Positions 20,906 to 27,040 of a stretch of 27,040 nt of DNA are shown one piece after another; within the stretch, counting starts at the first letter, position 1, and every line of letters begins with the position of its first letter. The stretch spans positions 1-27,040 of IMG/VR virus record IMGVR_UViG_3300010392_000236. One strand, given 5' to 3'. The notes beneath the pieces are model-generated. The model was not told the DNA's origin. It saw nothing but the letters and a program-made list of their open reading frames with translations, and made no database searches. The position numbers were made by a program, and so were the translations under genes. The stretch is from a virus.

Positions 20906-21288
20906 TGCGTTTAGTTTACAGCCCAACAAGAAAACTAGTTGGTGGTGCTGGTGTAATACAGCACAACCTCGCCAAATTTGATTATACCCCAAAAGAAAAC
21001 AGCACAATTTCATCAAGCCTATCAGGCAAGAAAGAAGGGATATTAGAGTCGCTAGATGACATTTATTCTGTCACTACCCAGCCAATTGCCCCAGCCAACA
21101 TGGATAAATGGCGCGAATGGTTTGCCTCTACCGCAGCGGCAGAGGTGTTTATTTTAGATGCTGACGATACAGCTACCGCTGAAAATATTGTGGCACCAAT
21201 AAATTGTCTTCGTGTTGCCAAATCTTATAAAGAATCTCGCCAAGGGATTTACTACATCATCACCTTTAAAATTGAACGAGTTTATTAA
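20905..21288 (+). CDS. Minor tail protein after the tape measure
   Basis: This 127-residue protein begins MRLVYSPTRKLVGGAGVIQH. Its centre (NMDKWREWFASTAAAEVFIL) and C-terminus (GIYYIITFKIERVY) are mixed alpha/beta. Overlaps of one base with the tape measure stop and with the next ATG mark it as part of the tail-tip operon. It has the position of lambda gpM or distal tail proteins, but I see no sequence match good enough to name a family. It probably joins the tube's distal end to the tip protein. Confidence 0.7.
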   Translation: MRLVYSPTRKLVGGAGVIQHNLAKFDYTPKENSTISSSLSGKKEGILESLDDIYSVTTQPIAPANMDKWREWFASTAAAEVFILDADDTATAENIVAPINCLRVAKSYKESRQGIYYIITFKIERVY

Positions 21289-24200
21289 TGCGCCAAAACA
21301 GCCAAGAGTTTAATATATTTAATCAATCAAGCAGCAAAGACTTACGCTTGGTTATTATGCTTGATTTTGCCACGCCGGTTTACTTTTCATCACACGCCGA
21401 TATTCCCAATTTACCTGCTAATACCATCACCGATACGGTAAAAAAAACCTCGTCTATTTCACAAAGCATTAACCCCGATGTCGCACGCGCTGAAATCGGG
21501 AAATTGACCTTTTCTTTACTTGATCTTAATGGCGCAGTTACCCAAGCCTTTAGAAATGCTAATGCACAAAATCAAGGTTTAAATGGCTTAACGGTTAAGT
21601 TATACCGTGGTGGCCTCGGCATGGACTTTGCAGATTTCAGGCTAGAGCAAACACAGCAAATTGATAAAGAGGTAAGCTATAACAATAGCGTGTACTCCGT
21701 CACCTGTGCTGATATCCAAAGAAAGTTACGTTCCGATATTTTTGATTTAGCTAAAACACAATTAACCCGTGACTTTTTAGCTAATGAAACAACGATAGAG
21801 GTTAGCACCACAGAAGGTTTTGAGTTTTGTGATCACGTTGCTTCGTTTTCTGATCAGCCAACTGGAAAGTATATTTATTTAAAAATATACCAAGGTGATC
21901 TTTTTGAAATTGCTAGGGCATCAGGTAAGACAGCTACTACGTTTACCGGCATAGAGCGTGGCCTTTTTGGCACTAATGATATTTCACACAGCATACCTAC
22001 TGATTCTACTGATGATAACGGCATTGTTGTTGAAGAATACGTATACATTGAACTACCTATTCCAGTGATGGCTTATGCCATGTTAACAGGTGACATTATT
22101 GGTGGCGGTAAGCTGCCAACACGTTGGCATTTAGGTATAGATCCAAGCAGTGTAAACACAGATGCGTTTATTAATATTGGTGAAGGTTTATTTGATGAGA
22201 ATGACTTTTCCAAAGGTTTCATTACGTATTTTTCAGGGTTAACCAAAACGGATGGCAAAACGTTTATAGAAAAAGAAATCTGTTTACTGATGGGCGCTTT
22301 CATGCCCGTTTTGTCGGATGGCAAATTATCATTAAAATTAATGTCGAGTGTGTTAAGCGGCTCAGATGCTATTGCCGAGTTAAATGAAGACAACATAGTT
22401 AGCCACAGCAAAATCACTTATGATCACAGTAAAATTCACAACCAAATTGAAATTAACTGGGCTTATTTGCAATTTGTTGGGCAAGACCCACAGTTTTATC
22501 GTAAACATACCTTGCTTGATAGCAACTCTATTAATAAGCACGGCCTAGGCTCCGTTTATAAGTTGAGCTTTAAAGGCTTGCATTCTAGCCGTCACACCAT
22601 TACTCACATTCATAATTTATTTGATGCACTTCGTGATAGATATGCGGGCCCACCTGTTTTATTAACGGCTACTTTATTGCCGAGCATGAATGATTTAGAA
22701 CAAGGTGACATTGTTCGCGTTAAACTACCACAGCAACGTGATTTCATGGGGTTTGACCGTATAGAGCGTGCTTTTGAAGTGCAAAAAGTCACGGTGGACC
22801 AAATTACAGGCAAAGTTACAGTAAGCTTGTTTGGTTCGTCAGATAAAGCCAGTGTGATCACCGAAAGTGATGCAACCACAGATTGGGCGTTACAGGATAG
22901 CTGGTATACATCAAACGGTTCATCAATGTCTTCATTACTGAACATCAGCAACGGAACATTGCAGCAAGATGGTACCTTGCCCGGCACAGTGGGCACTAAA
23001 ACCACTCAAGCCTATTGGATTAGCATCATAAAGAACAGCCACACCAGTCGTAAGCTGTATCATTTTGACGGTGATCTGCTTATACCTAACGGTGTTACAT
23101 TAACACTTTGGGATAATGTTGGTTTATTGGTTAAAGGCCATCTTCAAGTTGACGGTGAAATTAGAGTTAAGAAAACCCCGGATGAATATTTAACCTCAGG
23201 TTATCTTGGCGTAACAATATCTCAAGGTTCATTTCATTATGACAGAGATAATAATGGTAATTATGTAAACAAAGAGAAGTCTGGGCACACTCTCGGTTAT
23301 CATCCTGCTAATTCACCTGATATGAACAGCAACACTTCGGTACCAGCGTTAAATATCACGCAAGACCAATATGGTTTGCACGGCGTACCTGGTGATATGT
23401 GTGGCACATCAGGCAAAGATGGTAAGCTGGTTAATGATGGCTCAACATATAAAGATGGTGGTGCTGGTGGTGTTGGCGGTGGTTCATTATTAATCGTTGC
23501 CAGAGGCTTGGCTTTTGGTGTTTCTGGCTTTGTTGATACCAGCGGTGAAGATGGCTCAATAGGTGACCTTATACCTGAATATGATTATTATTCAGGCTCA
23601 GGCGCTGGTGGTGCTCCTGGTGCTTTAGTCGTATTAATTGACGGTATTGATTCAAGCTTTCCAGTATTAACCAATTCTATCAAAGCAAAATTTGGTTTAA
23701 GCCCATTAGTCGGCGATGCGCTAGGTTCAGGTAATGGCCCTTGGCACTCAACGAAATATGTAGGTAAATCTCAAACACGCGAAGACTTAGGTATTAATGC
23801 AACCCACATTCAATATGTTCCACAGTACAGACAACCATTTCCAACGCAAGGCGAATTATTAAATACGCTAAGTGATGTCTCAGGATTAATTTATAGCCAA
23901 CTCACCGACAACATCAATCAAGGCTTGCTATCTTGGGATGCAGTAGAGCCAAGCTTTAATGCGAAATATCGCGTTAAATTATTTGATGACAATGGCGGTC
24001 ATGTTTGGGTGAAATATGCCTCAGACTCTTCAGGCAGTAACATGTCTGATAGCGCCACAGCTAAAACCCATATTGGTTTTGCGTTAAACCAATCATCAGC
24101 CACCAAGTCGTTAGTTGCCAGTGATTACCAATGGTTTGTTATTGACTCGTCGTTTGGCTATGAAGTAACAGGATTACAAGGTGAACAACGCTTTATTTGG

Positions 24201-27040
24201 GTGAAATATGCCACTAACTTACAAGGCATTAACCACGTTGATGGCCATGCGGGCAATAGCTATATTGGCATAGCAATAAACAAGAGAAGCAATACAAAAT
24301 CTGCATCGGCAAGTGATTATTTATGGTTTAGTGCCTTTGGTAGCTCTTCGCTTGATCACAACGACAACCCACCATTAATATCAAACCAATTACTTGATGA
24401 TAATGAGCTATACATATCAGGGTTAGGTGCTGGAAAATATCGCGCTTCTGTTGCTATTGTTACCGATGAATTATCTAGCGCGTACAGTGATGTTTTAGTA
24501 GAAATAATCACAGACAGCTTTTCTGAATTAGCGACCAATTATGAAGATGAACGTATAGCCAATACTGTTGCCATTGAGGCCGCAAAAGATTATGCAGACA
24601 GTAAGTTCATTGACAGCGTGCAATACGGCACAGATATCACCGAATTACAGTCACAAATTGATGGCAATGTCACCACTTGGTTCCAAGCTGGTGTGCCTAC
24701 GTTAGCCAATGCTCCGGCTAATGAATGGGTTACTACCGCATTAAAAAATCAACACTTAAGTGATATTTATTATGATGACAACACTGGCTTTGCCTATCGC
24801 TTTAAATTAGTTAATACAACCTATAGTTGGGCAAAAATTGATGACTCGGACATCACTAAAGCATTATCTGATGCGGCAAAAGCACAAGACACCGCTGACG
24901 GTAAACGTCGCGTTTTTGTGGTGCAGCCAATCCCTCCTTATGATGTAGGTGATTTATGGGATACAGGCAATGGTTTTAGTCGCTGTATAATCGCAAAACT
25001 AGTAAATGGTGTTTACGCTGCTGGCGATTGGAAAGCAGCTGCTGATATCACAGATTATGATGACACCCGGGTAAGCAACAGCGAAATATCAGTAGGCTCA
25101 TTGGGGGCTATTCCGTCAGATACCACGCTATTTCCGCGTTATAAATCATTAAGTGCCATTCACGGCACTGGTGCCATCACAACGTCGCAGTTTGTTGCTG
25201 CATTAACCAGTGCTGGTTGCTTTAATGGTAATCACAATGTTTTTAAGACAAGCTGGAGTTATGCTGGCCACGGTTACATTAGCGATACTAACTGTGGTGT
25301 TATTGATTTAGCGGGTGCAACCATTGAGGTAATTGGCACTAGCAGCACCTATATGATTCGTGTTACTTCAGCGCCAAGTGCCTCTGGCCACGGTGGTTTA
25401 TCTCATACTACGTGGGAATACAGATATCACGGTAGTGCCTACAACCCTGGTTGGCGCATGGTGCTTAACTCGGGTAATTTTCAAAACTCAATTACCCAGG
25501 CGTTTATTAATAGCTTGAATGTTGATGCTGCTACGCTTGGTGGTTACGGTGAATCATCATTCACTCGTAATAGAGGTAGTATTGGTGATGACAACGTATT
25601 AGTTGGTTCAACTGCTAACTGGCCAAACAACCCTTTAGGTGGCAGCTACAGAACTGATTACGCAGGTGCTTCTGGCTTGGTCATGATGTCTAATGATGTT
25701 GGCGGTAGTACATCATCAGTTGCACTGGAGTTTTCATATAACGGCAAAGTTTTTTTCCACTCTAACACTGATAGTAATAAGTGGAATAGCTATCAAATTT
25801 ATACTGAAGAAACCCTTACTAAAGCAGTAATAGACGCGCTAAACGTTGATGCATCTACTTTAGATGATATTGATTCAACAGGTTTTATGCGTACAGCTGC
25901 CGACGGTAACGGCTACTGGGGACTAACTCCACAAGGTAATAGTGCTGGGTATGTTAGGTCACCCCAAAATGGAATAATCCCTTTTGATTCCTCTAAGCAG
26001 GCATATCTTGGAACGACTTCATGGAGATGGAAACAAATTCATGGCCAAGCAATATATGAGGCAGGAATATCATTAAGTAATCGTTACTTAGGCTTGTCTG
26101 CTCTTAATTACAACGACTCAGCAACGTATGCAGCTGCTTGGCTCGCGGTTGAGGAATTTAAAAAATGGGTTACTTCGGGTAGTGCTGATAATAGCGCATA
26201 CGATACAGTGACCGACTCTATAGCGACTGCTTTTATTAATAGTATTATCGGTCAATTTAATATTGTCGTAGCAAACAAGGCTAACGTAGGCTATTTAAGT
26301 GCCAACGCTATCAGCGTTGGTTTAAATGATAAAGCGGTCAACGAAAACCCTTACTTCCAGGCTGAGGGTGCCGCTGCTGCGGGTAATTCAGCTAACGGAT
26401 GGTCGGTTAACCCGTTTACTAAGTATGGTAAACAAATTACTGATGGAATAGTGGCTGATACCTGTGCGGAAGTTACTAATAATAACTTATCTGGAGGTTT
26501 CTGGTCTGACGATATACATCTAGAAGACGGTAAAGTATATAAAATATCTTTATGGATTCGCAATACCTCTGCAACGGTTAGAACTCAATACTTAGCCTGT
26601 CATTTCAAGGACGCTAACGGGACTAGGATTACTTCTGGTGGCACTGGTTGGTCATTAGGAACTTATTGTTATTGGGGGCGAGTCAACCAAGCTATTCCTG
26701 GCACAGATTGGGTTAAATACGAAGTAACTTTAGCTAATGTTGTTGAGAGCGGAGATTCCTCTAGTTTTAAAACGCCTGCTGGTACAGCAACCGTAAGTCT
26801 TGGGATTTTGGCTAACTATAGCGCTAGTGTTGGAACAGGTGAAGCTACAATACAAATTCAAGATTACCGTATTGAAGAGATGACCACATCAACCACAATT
26901 GTGGATGGAACCATCACAGCCGACAAGATAGCAGCCAATGCGATTACTGCAGATAAAGTTGCCGCCAATGCGATTACCGCCAACAAAATAGCAACCAATG
27001 CGATTACTGCTATCAAAATAGCGGCTAATGCGATTACTGC
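21288..27040 (+). CDS. Giant tail-tip/receptor-binding protein (partial, at least 1,917 residues)
   Basis: The frame is open from the ATG at 21288 to the right edge. The N-terminal ~530 residues look like a tail hub, including DLRLVIMLDFATPVYFSSH and KYIYLKIYQGDLFEIA. A Gly-rich beta part follows (about 690-790). Two copies of a module with WVKYA and an ASDYxWF ending lie at about 905-1020. Then comes DGKRRVFVVQPIPPYDVGDL (about 1204), a segment familiar from siphophage tail tip proteins. Fibre-like repeats with NVDAATL/NVDASTL and a late carbohydrate-module-like region (about 1685-1870) follow. At about 1873 a 10-residue tandem repeat begins. It takes the place of lambda L, K, I and J. It likely acts in receptor recognition and tip assembly. 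Confidence 0.85.
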   Translation, partial: MRQNSQEFNIFNQSSSKDLRLVIMLDFATPVYFSSHADIPNLPANTITDTVKKTSSISQSINPDVARAEIGKLTFSLLDLNGAVTQAFRNANAQNQGLNGLTVKLYRGGLGMDFADFRLEQTQQIDKEVSYNNSVYSVTCADIQRKLRSDIFDLAKTQLTRDFLANETTIEVSTTEGFEFCDHVASFSDQPTGKYIYLKIYQGDLFEIARASGKTATTFTGIERGLFGTNDISHSIPTDSTDDNGIVVEEYVYIELPIPVMAYAMLTGDIIGGGKLPTRWHLGIDPSSVNTDAFINIGEGLFDENDFSKGFITYFSGLTKTDGKTFIEKEICLLMGAFMPVLSDGKLSLKLMSSVLSGSDAIAELNEDNIVSHSKITYDHSKIHNQIEINWAYLQFVGQDPQFYRKHTLLDSNSINKHGLGSVYKLSFKGLHSSRHTITHIHNLFDALRDRYAGPPVLLTATLLPSMNDLEQGDIVRVKLPQQRDFMGFDRIERAFEVQKVTVDQITGKVTVSLFGSSDKASVITESDATTDWALQDSWYTSNGSSMSSLLNISNGTLQQDGTLPGTVGTKTTQAYWISIIKNSHTSRKLYHFDGDLLIPNGVTLTLWDNVGLLVKGHLQVDGEIRVKKTPDEYLTSGYLGVTISQGSFHYDRDNNGNYVNKEKSGHTLGYHPANSPDMNSNTSVPALNITQDQYGLHGVPGDMCGTSGKDGKLVNDGSTYKDGGAGGVGGGSLLIVARGLAFGVSGFVDTSGEDGSIGDLIPEYDYYSGSGAGGAPGALVVLIDGIDSSFPVLTNSIKAKFGLSPLVGDALGSGNGPWHSTKYVGKSQTREDLGINATHIQYVPQYRQPFPTQGELLNTLSDVSGLIYSQLTDNINQGLLSWDAVEPSFNAKYRVKLFDDNGGHVWVKYASDSSGSNMSDSATAKTHIGFALNQSSATKSLVASDYQWFVIDSSFGYEVTGLQGEQRFIWVKYATNLQGINHVDGHAGNSYIGIAINKRSNTKSASASDYLWFSAFGSSSLDHNDNPPLISNQLLDDNELYISGLGAGKYRASVAIVTDELSSAYSDVLVEIITDSFSELATNYEDERIANTVAIEAAKDYADSKFIDSVQYGTDITELQSQIDGNVTTWFQAGVPTLANAPANEWVTTALKNQHLSDIYYDDNTGFAYRFKLVNTTYSWAKIDDSDITKALSDAAKAQDTADGKRRVFVVQPIPPYDVGDLWDTGNGFSRCIIAKLVNGVYAAGDWKAAADITDYDDTRVSNSEISVGSLGAIPSDTTLFPRYKSLSAIHGTGAITTSQFVAALTSAGCFNGNHNVFKTSWSYAGHGYISDTNCGVIDLAGATIEVIGTSSTYMIRVTSAPSASGHGGLSHTTWEYRYHGSAYNPGWRMVLNSGNFQNSITQAFINSLNVDAATLGGYGESSFTRNRGSIGDDNVLVGSTANWPNNPLGGSYRTDYAGASGLVMMSNDVGGSTSSVALEFSYNGKVFFHSNTDSNKWNSYQIYTEETLTKAVIDALNVDASTLDDIDSTGFMRTAADGNGYWGLTPQGNSAGYVRSPQNGIIPFDSSKQAYLGTTSWRWKQIHGQAIYEAGISLSNRYLGLSALNYNDSATYAAAWLAVEEFKKWVTSGSADNSAYDTVTDSIATAFINSIIGQFNIVVANKANVGYLSANAISVGLNDKAVNENPYFQAEGAAAAGNSANGWSVNPFTKYGKQITDGIVADTCAEVTNNNLSGGFWSDDIHLEDGKVYKISLWIRNTSATVRTQYLACHFKDANGTRITSGGTGWSLGTYCYWGRVNQAIPGTDWVKYEVTLANVVESGDSSSFKTPAGTATVSLGILANYSASVGTGEATIQIQDYRIEEMTTSTTIVDGTITADKIAANAITADKVAANAITANKIATNAITAIKIAANAIT
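26904..27040 (+). repeat. 30-bp coding tandem repeat at the window edge
   Basis: About 4.5 copies encode a unit like [A/D][N/G][A/T]IT-A-x-K-[I/V]-A. Starts are at 26904, 26934, 26964, 26994 and 27024. This is a common stalk motif in phage tail fibres. The array continues beyond the window, so copy number is unknown. Confidence 0.85.

Noticed and set aside
26904-27040. Tandem repeats as a CRISPR array
   Set aside because: Units are contiguous, in frame and without unique spacers; they are fibre coding repeats.

Overview
The window is almost entirely the late region of a lambda-type, cos-packaged siphophage or prophage. Every supported gene reads on the + strand. The DNA is AT-rich. The protein style, plus a palindrome close to the Vibrio-type Fur consensus, suggests a marine gammaproteobacterial host (Alteromonadales or Vibrionales). 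That host call is inference. No integrase, repressor, tRNA or CRISPR array is visible, so prophage and free phage cannot be told apart.

Positions 1-2264 hold a run of very small genes separated by imperfect hairpins with the layout of integron attC sites: an (R)YYYAAC box just after or over a stop codon, a folded middle of 54-86 bp in all, then a GTTRRRY-like box. For four cassettes the bases after the 5' GTT box are complementary to the same cassette's own 3' box, often over 10-11 bp. This is the specific signature of cassettes that were once circles. One payload is a clear Acb2-family cyclic-nucleotide sponge (anti-CBASS). Another has the C-terminal signature of the phage DUF551 family. The rest are unknown small proteins. 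I read this as a phage-borne cassette array of accessory, probably counter-defence, genes. It is the most interesting part of the window.

Positions 2265-2492 contain no gene but hold two tandem intrinsic terminators, a layout that would suit a lambda Q/tR'-type late control region. Positions 2493-4055 are the lysis module: a holin-like membrane protein, a lytic transglycosylase broken by a frameshift, Rz with an embedded Rz1 lipoprotein, a second holin-like protein, and a possible broken small membrane gene.

Positions 4080-7940 carry an SGNH-hydrolase-like protein, a protein made of ten exact-period 22-residue repeats, two unknown proteins, and a gpZ-like minor tail protein. Four of the five genes overlap a neighbour by 1-4 bases, so the block is probably translationally coupled. 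A terminator that doubles as a Fur-box-like palindrome and a lambda-like cos region follow (7951-8100).

From 8112 the order follows lambda: small terminase, large terminase, gpW-like joiner, portal, ClpP-type protease, decoration protein, major capsid protein, gpFI- and gpFII-like proteins, tail terminator, tail tube, and a tail assembly chaperone with a classical A AAA AAC -1 frameshift site. The tape measure, a small minor tail protein and a giant tail-tip/fibre protein come next. The giant protein exceeds 1,917 residues and runs off the right edge inside a 30-bp coding tandem repeat. Internal terminators flank the decoration, capsid and tail-tube genes and probably help set their relative expression.
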